Shown: piece by piece, positions 24,387 through 35,370 of the stretch
How the letters are laid out: each line of letters opens with the position of its first letter
How positions within the stretch are numbered: position 1 is the first letter of the stretch
The notes under the pieces: model-generated
Seen by the model: the letters and a program-made list of their open reading frames with translations, nothing else
Databases searched by the model: none
What the model was told of the DNA's origin: nothing
Assembly: GCF_022965805.1 (NCBI RefSeq)
Contig: NC_133103.1
Coordinates: 53,332,386 to 53,396,385, forward strand
Direction: 5' to 3'
Length of the DNA stretch: 64,000 nucleotides
Origin: Primulina eburnea
Taxonomy: Eukaryota > Streptophyta > Magnoliopsida > Lamiales > Gesneriaceae
Program-made: the position numbers and the translations under genes

Positions 24387-24438
24387 CTTTGTCGTCCCGG
24401 TCTGACGAAGATGATGATCTGTATTCAACTCTGTCCAT
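24387..24438 (-). CDS. T3 LTR coding exon (proposed gag start)
   Basis: 52 nt on the minus strand from ATG: MDRVEYRSSSSSDRDDK plus one base, then donor AAAG|GTATAATTC. The acceptor before gag (23029) supplies the other two bases of the split codon, giving Asp, so the frames join. Exon length and phase are identical in T1 and T4; T2 keeps the exon and the acceptor. Proposed from sequence only; no transcript evidence. Confidence 0.65.
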
Positions 24439-25137
24439 ATCAATCTGAAAAGACAATATCGAATACGCTGTATCAGTAAATAACTCAATTCACGATCTGT
24501 TCTGATCAATACTCAAATCAGTATACAATCTGATCAATGTCTGAACAAGATACCATCTGAGTCATATCAATAATATCACAATCTAATCGAACTCGTATCT
24601 GAATCTGATCAATCTAAATCAAATGATGTTTCGACGGCATAACAATACAATCTAAATAACCCCGTCAATCTGAACATCACAAATATAATACTGAAACTCA
24701 TAATCGGTGCCAATACAATCATACTCTGAATACTAACACAATCCTAATATAGAATCTCAGTCACTATCTTTCAAAAATCATAATAATTACAGACACAGTC
24801 TGTTCTTTAATCTGACTTCAATTATACAATATCTACGGTAGTAGAAACACCATATCTGAATCACATGCAATTCTAGCAACATCATATTTTCAAAACATCT
24901 CAAAACGTAACAAAACTTACGTCCTTGTATAGCTCGTGTCACGAGGGAAACGATACTACTTTCAGATTCGAATTCTGATAGACGGATCTTCCACAATCGC
25001 AAATCAAAAAGGCGTAAGGATTTTCTTTCAAAGTTTTCGTCTCTTTCTGAATTTTCTGAAGAACAACCGTGTCAATCGCTTCTATATACTGCATGCAATT
25101 CATAAAACGTGGCCTCATTTTTCATGGTGCACGTCGC

Positions 25138-25368
25138 ACCGCGGGTGCGGTAACATATGCACCGCGGGTGCGCTTCAGTCTCGACGATTCTATCTAGATT
25201 TCCCGAAGCTTGACCGCGGGTGCGCTGCTTACACGACCGCGGGTGCGGTGTCATCAGCGCGGGTGCGCTCCGTCTAATACCGCGGGTGCGGTGTGGCTAC
25301 GGGATTTTCTTGTCAACTTACTGTCCATTTACCGCGGGTGCGGTGATGCCTGGCACCGCGAGTGCGGT
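25138..25368 (-). repeat. T3 5' LTR palindrome array (8 units)
   Basis: Same eight units and spacing as the 3' LTR copy. Confidence 0.92.
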
Positions 25369-25460
25369 GCTGCATTTCCAAGAATTTCTTATTTTCCATC
25401 CTGGCAACACTTTATAATCTTGTCTTATCATTTCTCATAATTTCTGGGCATTACAAAAAT

Positions 25461-27645
25461 CTTCCAATACCTTGATAAAATATTCTGACAGTTTGTCAAT
25501 CTGTGAAACAATCTAAAAGAGAGTTCATGATATATTCTGTCACGAATACAAACTCAAGCAAAATCATAATCTGACATAATCTACTGTGGCATTCCGATCT
25601 TTCTAACCACTTCTCTGACATCGATCTGTGTCATTTGGTCATGTTTGTACGTTATCTGGTACAAACTGATAGATATAGATTGAAAAATCTGTCAATCTTA
25701 ATCATATCCTATCACCATCTGGAAAGTATTGCAATAATTTTATTACGAAATTCATCGAAATATACTCCCCATGTCTAATCCGAAATATACAAATTCTGTA
25801 ATAAATCTTCTGATTTCTATCTTTCTATCTTTTCTGTTAGCAATTCAAACATATCAGTACAATTTCTGCCAACATTTCAATACAAATTCTGTCATAACTG
25901 ATCTAATCTGTCTATATCACAACTATCTGTTCGAATATCATACATTCTCAATCATCAAACTGAAAACTAAATCCACCATGGTACATTTCTGACCCTATCT
26001 GTGATTTCAGACTTGGACTATTCGGTATAGTAACTCAGTTAATAACATAAATGAAAGAAAATATACCTACCTGGTATTCGGCTCTGACTATCGATATCAA
26101 TTATGTTATACAATTCTGAAACATTCTGACATCATAAGATAATCAGTCTTAATACAAAACACAGAATCACATATCTGTTACTCTGATCGATACACCATTC
26201 TGATTATTGAAATCAAGTTCTGAACATTCTGAGCACATTTCTGAATAGCTGTACCTCTCGAAAATAACTCTGATACAATTGAACTGTATATATTCTCAAC
26301 GGTTCACCACAATCTGTATCATATACTGATTCAAACAACAGTAATATCAAATCAGATACAAAATATCAATATCCTATACAGATCTAGTGAGTTCAAGGAA
26401 CTCATAAAACAAGGTTTCTGATAAATATCTTCATGTCATTCTGATCAACTGGTATATCTCATCTGCAAATACAATATGCTCTCCAAAACAATATAAGATG
26501 TTTCCAATACTGATTTAGAATAATAACAATACTCAGCAGATATAAAGTAACAGTCGAATAAAATAATCTGCCAAATCAGACAAAATATATCTCTGACAAT
26601 TCTGACATTTCTGAAATTTCTGGTCTTTCTAATATCGGTATTTATCGGTCACTGATTACAATCTCAACTGTAACAAAATCAGTCTGTTTACTAACTTCAG
26701 ATATCGCATATTCTGAATACAATCTGTTTCAAACAAGATTCTTATCTGAACAACTTCTGTATACAATCATCACAGTTCTCAGAATATTCAATACAATCTT
26801 CAGATATTCTATTCCATCAATCAGATGCTGCAATTATATCAAATCTCATAAAGACAATGAGCATAAAATCATCATAACATCCCTGAAGATACTGAACATG
26901 CCCAAGAGTATTACTAAATCAGATGTACTCCTGGTCGGTACTCTTCTACTGATTTTTTTCAATTCTTTTAATTCATTCTGTATCATTCTGTACACTCAAT
27001 ATCATTCTGTACTGAATTCTAGAATAACCATCCGTATCTACTCTGAATTCAATTCTGAAATATATCTTTCTGCTATAAGTAATTCTAAAATCTTATCTAG
27101 CAATATCAGCCAATTCGTATATTATTGGCAAATCTGCCAATGCTAGGCTCGATTTCAGTAGATCTACTGAATACATAGGGATGCAATCTGCTCCTTTATG
27201 TATTAATCGAGTCATATACAATACAGATATCAAAGGAATTCTAAATCTAGAATACTTATCGTGGTATCTCCACTGATCAGTCATCTCTGATCTGACTCTT
27301 ACCATTTCTGGAAAAATTCTACAATATGTCTGTACTTGTTCAGCATACACATATCAATAATGTGTTCAAATCAGAAACACAAGTACATCATAATCTATCT
27401 CTATTTCATTATCATCTTACTGTAGTATACAATATATACAGAAATTTCTGATATCAACATTTTCTCAGCAAGCAAGGACATCAATACTACAGTACATATA
27501 AATCCCACAGGTACAACATATCTCCATGCCACTCAGTCACAAATAATTATACAGAATGCATTAGTACATATCAATACGTATGCAGTATAATCATAAAAGA
27601 ATAGTACATGTTGTGGATTCTGGGTCTGTTTCTCAATTAAACGCT
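25461..27645 (-). other. T2 internal region, right part, decayed pol
   Basis: Continues the internal sequence after T3. In element sense a relic at 27350-27093 resembles the protease-RT linker of chromovirus pol (FPEMVRVRSEMTDQW, SVDLLKSSLALADLP). Another integrase relic lies near 25690-25590. No catalytic motif, no intact frame, abundant TCTGA words. Confidence 0.6.
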
Positions 27646-28068
27646 GTTCCCTAAGATCTTCGGGACCATCTCTGGGGACAAACTTTAGCAAAATGCCCCT
27701 GCTGTCGGTAGATTCGACAACTACCAGTAACTCCCTGGCATAACTCCGTGGGATGTCTTCCTCCGCAAGTTCTGCAATACACTCCAGTATAACTCGGGCT
27801 AGAACCACTGGAGCTAGATGAACCACTCCCCAACTTCTTGAATGGCTTCTTACGAGTTTTCAACAGATCTTGCTTCCCACTCGTACTGCCGCGCTCATAT
27901 CGAAGAGGGGATTGCTGTGTCTGGGGTTGCTTCACACACAGCCGTGTCAATTGTCTAATCAGACTTGCCTCAGCTCTCTTCGCTCTACTCAAGATATCCG
28001 CAAAATGGTAAGGTCGCTGCAGATTCATAAATGCAACTACCTCCGAATTCAACCCTCTGGCGGTATAT
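27646..28068 (-). pseudogene. gag: T2 gag, internally deleted
   Basis: From the same 3' splice site (TTGATATTCAG|AT at 28069/28068) the sequence reads IPP and then jumps, out of frame, to the GLNSEVVAFM part of the capsid. The capsid N-terminal half (about 500 bp compared with T4) is deleted. The knuckle relic reads CRIYRQQGHFAKVC, losing a Cys. A stop follows in the same place as in T3 and T4. Non-functional. Confidence 0.85.
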
Positions 28069-28381
28069 CTGAATATCAAACCGGTTAGTACACAGTCTAT
28101 ACAATCTGTCTCAGCCCTCCTCTGATCATATACCTCTGATTCAGACTCGGTTCTGATTCAGTCTTGGTAATTACATGCTGTAGTCAACTCAGATAACAAA
28201 CAACATATAATAGGAAAAGCAATCAATCATGCTAGCACCCATAATGTAATTCAACATTAAAATAAAGCTCATGCTAGCAATCACATGCAAGGAAAGAAGA
28301 CTCAATCTACCCCGCTCATTCTCTTCTATCTCAGTCTAACGGATCTATCAACTCTGACTATCTCAATCTAAAGGATCTATC

Positions 28382-28393
28382 GCTCTGATACCA
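28382..28393 (-). other. T2 primer-binding site (initiator tRNA-Met)
   Basis: Minus strand TGGTATCAGAGC, 5 bp from the 5' LTR end at 28399. Confidence 0.93.
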
Positions 28394-29374
28394 CCTGTTG
28401 TGGGGACCCGGACACTGATCTTTCTTCTTAATCATCTTTGGGATTTAATTATCAATTAAGATAAACAGGGTCTAAAAATTTTCTTTTTAAAATAAAGTGC
28501 GGAAGGTAATGGCATCTACATAATATACATATCTGTATAAACTACAATTCAGTATAAAGATACAACAATCTTTTAACTAATCTAAGGTTCAACTACTACA
28601 GTTCAAGTAATAAAATCAAATCTATCCAAGTCCGGAATCACCACGCTAAACTCGTCTTCTCTCATCATCTTCTCGACCCAGATTTTGTCCCCCCTGTTGT
28701 CATGCACACATACAAAACAAGACAACAGCCGGATACTCCGGTGAGAATAAATCCCAGTATAAAACATGGTAAGCATGTATAGAAACAATCTAAATCATAA
28801 AACATCCTATCATGAACATATTCAAAAGTAATAGATTTCATAATCTATAAAATCAAATCAAAATAAGCATGCAACTCAATTCAGATAAACATGCAGTTTA
28901 ATCAAATCATAAACACATGATATCATGACTGAAAGCAATAAAGATGGGTTTCATAGTCTATGAAACCACATCCATAAACACATGCAGTTCTAGTCAAATC
29001 ATGTCTAGACTCGACTCAACTATAACTCTAGGGATCCCGTTGTGAATAAGACGATCTATCACCTACTCTCCAATCGGGGTGACGGTACGTCTTATTCCTA
29101 GACTTCGGCCTAATCTGTATCCACATCTACAATAGGAGAGTGAATCTTCCCCTAAGCTGTGATATCACCGAACGTCTAGAAGTTTGACGGATCTGTCAAG
29201 ACTCCCTATCTTAAATGCAATGCATATAAATCTATAAACAAAGCAGTAGCATATCAGCATATAAACAAGAATATTCATATCAGAATATAACAATAATCTA
29301 GTATGTGATTTTGTTGGGAAACTCAAATAGGATCTATTTGAGTTGTATCTTCCCGAATATCACATGAATTATAC

Positions 29375-29426
29375 CTTTGTCGTCCCGGTCTGACGAAAAT
29401 GATGACCTGTATTCAAATCTATCCAT
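29375..29426 (-). CDS. T2 LTR coding exon (proposed gag start)
   Basis: 52 nt, MDRFEYRSSFSSDRDDK plus one base, followed by donor AAAG|GTATAATTC; preceded by acceptor-like GTCATTTCAG. Same length and phase as in T1, T3 and T4. In T2 the downstream gag is broken. Confidence 0.55.
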
Positions 29427-30128
29427 ATCAAATCTGAAATGACAATATCGAATACACTGTATCAGTGAATAACTCAATACACAATCTGTTCTGATCAATA
29501 CTCAACTCAGTACATAATCTGATCAATATCTGAACAAGATACAATTCAGTTCATATCATCGACATCACAATATAATCAAAATCAAACTGAATCTGATCAA
29601 TCTAAATCAACTGATGTTTCGACGGCATAACAATACAATCTGAATAACCCCGTCAATCTGAACATCACATATATAATACTGGAACTCATAATCTGTGTTA
29701 ATACAATTCATACTCTAAATACTAACACAATTCTGATATAGAATCTCAGTCAATATCTTTCGAAAATCATAACAATTACAGAAACAGTCTGTTCTTTAAT
29801 CTGACTTCAATTCTATACTGTCTACTGTAGCAGAAATAACATATCTGATTCATATTCAATTCTGACAATATCATAAATTCAAATCTTGTCTAAACGTAAC
29901 AAAACTTACGTCCAGTTGTAGCTGTCGTCGCTAGAAACTCGGTACTGAATTCGGCTTCAAATTCTGACGGACGGATTTTGCGTAACGTTTAAATTCCCGC
30001 ACGTAAGGACTCAAAGCTTTTCCCCTCCGTTTCTTTCTTTTTCTGAAGGATTTCGCTTGTTGATATATATATATACATACATTGCATGATACAAGGGCAA
30101 GTGGCGTTGTGCATGTTCTGCACGTTTC

Positions 30129-30386
30129 GCGCATATGCGCGCACAAAGTCGCGCATATGCGCTAGTTATAAAAAAACTAGCATTGTCTTCTCGCGCATAT
30201 GCGCCATTTTAGTCGTGCATATGCGCCAACCATTCTGTCCAGTCCGCGCATGTGCGCCAATTATGTCGCGCATATGCGCCGATCCTTCTGGACTGGTCGC
30301 GCATATGCGCGCCTTATCTCGCGCATGTGCGCCGATGCTTCTTTACTTTTCGCGCATGTGCGCCGATACATGTCGCGCATGTGCGC
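30129..30386 (-). repeat. T2 5' LTR palindrome array (GCGC-ATAT/ATGT-GCGC, 10 units)
   Basis: Units start at 30129, 30151, 30193, 30215, 30246, 30268, 30299, 30321, 30352 and 30375; steps 22, 42, 22, 31, 22, 31, 22, 31, 23. This is five pairs. Each unit is a perfect or near-perfect 12-bp palindrome. Confidence 0.92.
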
Positions 30387-30542
30387 CAATCCTATACTTC
30401 ACACATAATGTGATTTCTTCTTTCGGCTCTCCCGATCATATCTGTTTCGTTTATAATCACATCAATTATCATCTATGATTATAATAATCATTTCCAAATC
30501 TTTTCAGATTAACCGGATTAATTTCTCGGGCCTTACAAAATC

Positions 30543-31066
30543 AGAAAACACAAGTACATCATAATCTAACTCGATCTCATTATTCTCTTACCGTAGTATG
30601 CAACCTTTCACAGAACTCTCTGATATCAATCTTTTCTCAAAAGGTAAGGATATCAATACTACAGTACAAACAGACCCAACAGATATAGCATATCTCAATG
30701 CAACTCAGTCAAAAATATTCTTAACAATTGCATTAGTATATATCAATACATATGCATTGTACTCGTAAAAGAACAGTACCTGTCACTATGTCACCCAGTA
30801 GTTCCTGGGTCTGTCCCTCAATCACCATATCCAGATGGTCCAGCCCCTTGAAATCTTCGAGGAACCCTCTGGGGACACACTTTAGCAAAATGTCCAGGCT
30901 GTCTACAAATATTTCATCTACCAAGCACTCCTTGGCATTGCTCTGAGGAATGTCTCCCTTCGCAAGTCCTGCAATAGACTCCAATATGACTTGGACTGGA
31001 ACCACTTGAGCTAGAGGAACTACTCCCCAAATTCTTGAATGGCTTCTTTCGAGCTTTCAGTAAATC
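30543..31066 (-). other. T1 internal region, decayed sequence 3' of gag
   Basis: Element sense continues gag past its premature stop: a degenerate knuckle region near 30990-30890, then AT-rich sequence. No frame. Confidence 0.6.
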
Positions 31067-31749
31067 TTACTCCCCACTCGTACTGCCGCGACCAAATCGA
31101 AGAGAGGATTGCTGTGTCTGGGGTTGCTTCACACACAACCTCCCTAGCTGTCTACTCAGACTCGCCTCAGCTCTCTTCGCTCTACTCAAGATATCAGCAA
31201 AATGGTAAGGTCGCTGCAGATTCATTAATGTAACTACATCCGAATTCAACCCTCTGATGAACTGATTCACTATATCTTCATCATTTCCAGCTAAATGAGG
31301 AGCAAAATGCAGTAAAGTAGAGAATTTAGCAGTATATTCATCAATATTCAATGGGCCTTGTCTCAAATTCTCAAATTCTGCTCTTTTGTTCTCCTGGTAG
31401 GAAACGGAGAAAAATCTTTTATAGAATTCGATTTTGAATACTTCCCACGTGATCACAGTATCACGTTGTGCTAATACTCCTTTGATTGTAATCCACCAAC
31501 TTCTGGCAGCCTCTCGTAACTGGTTGAATACCAATTTAACTCTCTGTTCATCTGTACATTCAAGTAAATCAAATAATATTTCTATATCATCAAACAAGTT
31601 CTGACAATCTTCGGATGTCTCGAAACCATTCAGAATCGACAGCTGAAATAACTGAAATTCTGTCATCTTTACTTCTATCTGAGTTTCTGATGCATCTATT
31701 TGTTCAGACAAAGTACTATCCCTTTCTGGAATTCTCCGAGGCGGTATAA
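31067..31749 (-). pseudogene. gag: T1 gag, truncated by a nonsense codon
   Basis: Open from the splice site (TTGATATTCAG|TT at 31750/31749) through IPPRRIPERDSTLSEQ and the capsid domain (RSWWITIKG, RQGPLNIDEYTAKF, FAPHLAGND) to a TAA at 31067-31069. In T4 the aligned codon is CAA, so a C-to-T change truncates the protein before the Ser tract and zinc knuckles. No ATG precedes the conserved PPRR start, where the codon is ATA as in the other copies. Confidence 0.85.
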
Positions 31750-32030
31750 CTGAATATCAAAAAAATTAATACACAATCTATATAATCTGTCTCAGCCCTC
31801 CTCTGATCATATACCTCTGATTCAGACTCGGTTCTGATTCAGTCTTGGTAATTACATGCTGTAGTCAACTCAGATAACAAACAACATGTAATAGGGAAAG
31901 CAATAAATCATGCTAGCACACACCATGTCAATCAACATTAAAATAAATCTCATGCTAGCAATCACATGCAAGGAAAGAAAATTCAATCTACCCCGCTCAT
32001 TCTCTTTTATCTCAGTCTAAAGGATCTATC

Positions 32031-32042
32031 GCTCTGATACCA
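32031..32042 (-). other. T1 primer-binding site (initiator tRNA-Met)
   Basis: Minus strand TGGTATCAGAGC next to the LTR end at 32048. Confidence 0.93.
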
Positions 32043-33048
32043 CCTGTTGTGGGGACCCGGACGCTAATCATCTTATTTATCATATTTTGGGATTTAATTG
32101 TCAATTTAAATAAAACGGGGTCTAAAAAATTTTCTTTTAAAATGCGGAAAGTAATGGAATCAATGTATTATACAAACCAGTATAATAATACAAATCTTGT
32201 ACAACATGTTTCTAGATCAAATTAGTCTAAGGTTTAACTACTAAATTCAAGTATTAAACCAGGTCTACAATAAGTCCGGAATCACCACTCTAAACTCGTC
32301 TTCTCTCATCATCTTCTGACCCCGATCTTGTCCCACTTGTTGTCATGCACACATACAAAACAAGACAACAGCCGGATACTCCGGTGAGAATAAATCCCAG
32401 TATAAAACATGGTAAACATGCATATACATAAAGTAAATCATGAAATATTCTATCATGAATATAATTAAAATCAATAGATTTCATAATCTGTGAAATTAAC
32501 TCAAAATAAGCATGCAACTCAAATCAGCTAAACATGCTACTCATATCAAATCATAAAAACATGCTATCATGACTGAAAGCAATAAGAATGGGTTTCATAG
32601 TCTATGAAACCACATCCATAAACCCATCCAGTCCTAGTCAAATCATGTCTAGACTCGACTCAACTATAACTCTAGGGATCCCGATGTGAATAAGACGTCG
32701 CGATCTGTCACCTACCCTACCACTCGGGGTGACTGTACGTCTTATTCCTAAACTTCGGTCTGATCTGTATCCACATCTACAATAGGAGACTGATCTTCCC
32801 CTACACTCTGATATCGCCGAACGTCTAGAAGTCTGACTGTTCTGTCAAGACTTTCCTATCTTATATGCAATGAATATTAATCTATACACAAAGCATACAC
32901 ATTTCAAATGATATGAATATAACATCTATAAACACATCCAAATCATATCATAAAATAAACAACAATAATTCTAGTATGTGATTTTATTGGGAAACTCAAA
33001 TGGGATCTCAATTGAGTTGTATCTTCCCGAATATCACATGAATTATAC

Positions 33049-33100
33049 CTTTGTCGTCCCTCTCTGACGAAGACGATGACCTGTATTCAAATCTGTCCAT
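33049..33100 (-). CDS. T1 LTR coding exon (proposed gag start)
   Basis: 52 nt, MDRFEYRSSSSSERDDK plus one base, donor AAAG|GTATAATTC. It joins to GTT ATA CCG at 31749, giving Val at the split codon and then IPPRR, in frame with gag. Confidence 0.6.
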
Positions 33101-33898
33101 ATCAAATCTGAAATGACAATATCGAATACGTTGTATCAGTGAATAACTCAATACACAATATGTTCTGATCACTACACAAATCGGTATATAAAATCTGATC
33201 CATATCCGAACAAGATACAATCTAATGCATATCAATAATATTACGATACAATCGAAATCTTTACTGAATCTGATCAATCTCAATCAATACTGAATCTGAT
33301 CCATATCAATCTGAATTGGAAATATAGAGGAGTATCATATCAATATACTACTCAAAGCAATTCTTATACAATTCAATAATCATTCTATGTACAATTTTAA
33401 CGGAATAACGACATGAACTCTTGATACCGGTCACTCTATCAATAATCAATATCTCAACAATGCATCAATCTCAACTCAAAATCATCCTCATAACACATTC
33501 CAAGTTCTAAAATCTGAATATGCTCAATCAAGAATATACTGAAAATCATAACAATTGAGTTCGATATTAATTCTTCGTTCCAATTCCAAATATACACTCA
33601 TAATCCTCTAAAGAACACATATCTATGAGCATATTAAAGTTTCCCCAACATCCATATCTCGAATCATGCAGGAATTGAAGGAAACTTACATCCTCTTGTA
33701 GCTAATGATACGAGGAGTTCAAAACCGAAATCGAATTAACGTTTGGATGTCTAAATCTTGTACAAGCTAGCTTTCCTTTCCCTTGTTTCCTTCTCCTCTC
33801 TCGTTCTCTGTTGCTGAAAAATGGTGAGTGAAGGAATCGACAACACATCTTATTGCATGGCTAAGGGCAAGTGTCTTATTTTTCAAGTTACACGCACG

Positions 33899-34083
33899 AC
33901 CGCAGGTGCGGTAACTCCAGGAGCGCGGGTGCGCTAATGCTTCGGCACCAATTCCATTTTCTGAAATTCACGACCGCGGGTGCGGTCTTGTTCTTACCGC
34001 GGGTACGGTGTGGCTTCGGCCTTTCTTGCATAATTCATAATTTATGACCGCGGGTGCGGTCATGTTTGCACCGCGGGTGCAGT
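33899..34083 (-). repeat. T1 5' LTR palindrome array (6 units)
   Basis: Same 23/51 layout as the 3' LTR. The second unit is the intact AGCGCGGGTGCGCT; the last reads ACCGCGGGTGCAGT. Confidence 0.9.
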
Positions 34084-34213
34084 CTTGCAAACCCTAATTT
34101 CTCACGTCTTTTCTCCCCTCATTGCATGTCATGCATTTTCATATCTTCCGAGTCTTACGTTAATGAAGGTTAATAATCTCGATTTATCAATTCTATAATT
34201 CTTGGGCATTACA

Positions 34214-34449
34214 CTATTAGAGATTATATTTGGTCTTTTTCGAATGTAAGTCTAATATATCACAATAAGTGCGGAAACGATCCAATGGAGTACGATGAGA
34301 AATAATAAAACAGTAGGCAGTAGAACAATGGTTGTTTCTGGAAGTTCAAAGATAAAATCTTCTACGTCTCCCTTTCTTCTGTTTCCAGAAGGTATCACTA
34401 AAAGACTTTGGATTTTACAGTACAACACTTGTACACACTCACTTCAGTA
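34214..34449 (-). mobile_element. Copia 5' LTR, segment 2 of 3
   Basis: It lies between the right end of T1 (34213) and the left end of the CACTA element (34450). It contains an AAGTGCGGAAACGATCC block and leads into ACACTTCAGTA; the next bases of the LTR (GGACTTACCC) continue beyond the CACTA at 52422. The last three bases GTA (34447-34449) are the CACTA target-site copy. Confidence 0.7.
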
Positions 34450-35200
34450 CACTAGTAGAAAAATCGCTTTACTTCGCGTATTCAATGAAGTAATAAGGTA
34501 GTTAATTGCCGAAGTATATGGGCGTGAAGTAATAGATGTCGCTTTTACTTCGCATAATAACCGAAGTTGTATGATTGAAAATACTGAAGTCTTTGGCCGG
34601 TTTTCGAAGGAAAACCGGTCCAGAATTAGACCAGTGCCGAAGTAAGAAATGTGTTTTACTTCATCGATTTTTGTAAATAGTGAAGTAATATATAATATAT
34701 AACCTCGTCTTAATTATTATTTAGCGAAGTAGTTTATAATATCTTACTTCACAATTTACATTGAGTGACGAAGTAACTCATCTGAAAGACTTCGTAGTTA
34801 TGTATTTTGGTGAAGTAATTGATGCAAACAACTTCACAATTTATCCCATTTGTGGTAGTTAATATAATCTATAACTTCAGCATTTATCCTATTTGTTGAA
34901 GTATTTTATATTATGCTATTTCACAATTTACATTTAGTGACGAAGTAAGTGGTTCGAAAGACTTCAATAATTTGTATTTTGGTGAAATAATTGCGCAAAA
35001 CAACTTCGTTTTTATAGAACAATGTCGAAGTAAATTAATTCTATCACTTCGTCTGATTTCTTATTGACGAAGTATTTAATATTATGTTAATTCACAATTC
35101 GCAAATAACAACGAAGTAATTTACCTGTTACACTTCATTATTTTTTATTTTGATGAAGTAATTGTTAAAAAAAGACTTCGCAATATATGACTTAATACAC
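34450..35200. repeat. CACTA left terminal and subterminal repeats
   Basis: The inverted repeat is followed by some twenty or more copies of CGAAGTAA or its complement and close variants in both orientations, spaced roughly 20-40 bp. Such arrays bind the TNPA-type protein in En/Spm. Confidence 0.85.
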
Positions 35201-35370
35201 TAAAATAATTAAATTCATAAATTATCCAGCTAAAAATGATTAATATCCACGAATCCACAATTACATATTCATCAATCCACAAATAACCCAAAAATGTATC
35301 CACAAAAGCAAAAGTATATCCAAAAATCCACAATGACAAAAAAATATTTATCTCAACGTACACCATACAT

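Larger units (their letters stand above)
17315..25455 (-). mobile_element. T3: very young gag-only LTR retrotransposon of family T
   Basis: Minus-strand element with perfect duplication AAAAT (17310-17314, 25456-25460). LTRs 17315-19379 and 23393-25455. Primer-binding site 23376-23387, polypurine tract 19380-19394. Reading both LTRs I find one substitution (CCC/CTC near 17947 and 24031) and one TA indel in the TATA region. Internal region about 4 kb: leader, gag, then about 2.7 kb of decayed pol, so it must have moved using proteins from another element. Confidence 0.95.
23393..25455 (-). repeat. T3 5' LTR
   Basis: 2063 bp, nearly identical to the 3' LTR. In element sense: array, TATATA tract, donor GACGTAAGT near 24920, acceptor TTGTCTTTTCAG near 24446, coding exon 24438-24387, then hairpins and terminus. 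Confidence 0.94.
6805..30537 (-). mobile_element. T2: family-T gag-only LTR retrotransposon, interrupted by G and T3
   Basis: Minus-strand element inside T1. Target-site duplication AAATC at 6800-6804 and 30538-30542. The left (3') LTR is 6805-6951 plus 14704-16749, split by G; the internal region is 16750-17314 plus 25461-28398, split by T3; the right (5') LTR is 28399-30537. The primer-binding site is at 28382-28393 and the polypurine tract at 16750-16764. U3 array: GCGC-ATAT-GCGC type. Confidence 0.9.
28399..30537 (-). repeat. T2 5' LTR
   Basis: From TGTGGGGACCCGG to GGGCCTTACA on the plus strand (2139 bp). Contains array 30129-30386, a short TA tract at 30062-30076, the coding exon 29426-29375 and the conserved hairpins. 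Confidence 0.92.
2335..34213 (-). mobile_element. T1: family-T gag-only LTR retrotransposon, interrupted by T2
   Basis: Minus-strand element with LTRs at 2335-4499 and 32048-34213 (2165 and 2166 bp, very similar). The primer-binding site is at 32031-32042 and a polypurine tract (minus strand of TTTCTCCCCCTCTTAG) adjoins the left LTR at 4500-4515. The internal region is 4500-6804 plus 30543-32047; the gap is element T2 with its 5-bp duplication. The flanks TCCTT (2330-2334) and CTATT (34214-34218) do not match, so no target-site duplication is visible. U3 array: ACCGC-GGGT-GCGGT type. Confidence 0.85.
32048..34213 (-). repeat. T1 5' LTR
   Basis: From TGTGGGGACCC to GGGCATTACA on the plus strand (2166 bp). 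Array 33899-34083, coding exon 33100-33049, hairpins as in other copies. Confidence 0.9.

Noticed and set aside
30129..30386. CRISPR-like look of regularly spaced palindromic repeats
   Set aside because: The sequence is plant nuclear DNA, the units lie in LTR promoters, the spacing alternates short and long, the unit is only 12-14 bp, and both LTRs carry the same spacers. No cas genes.
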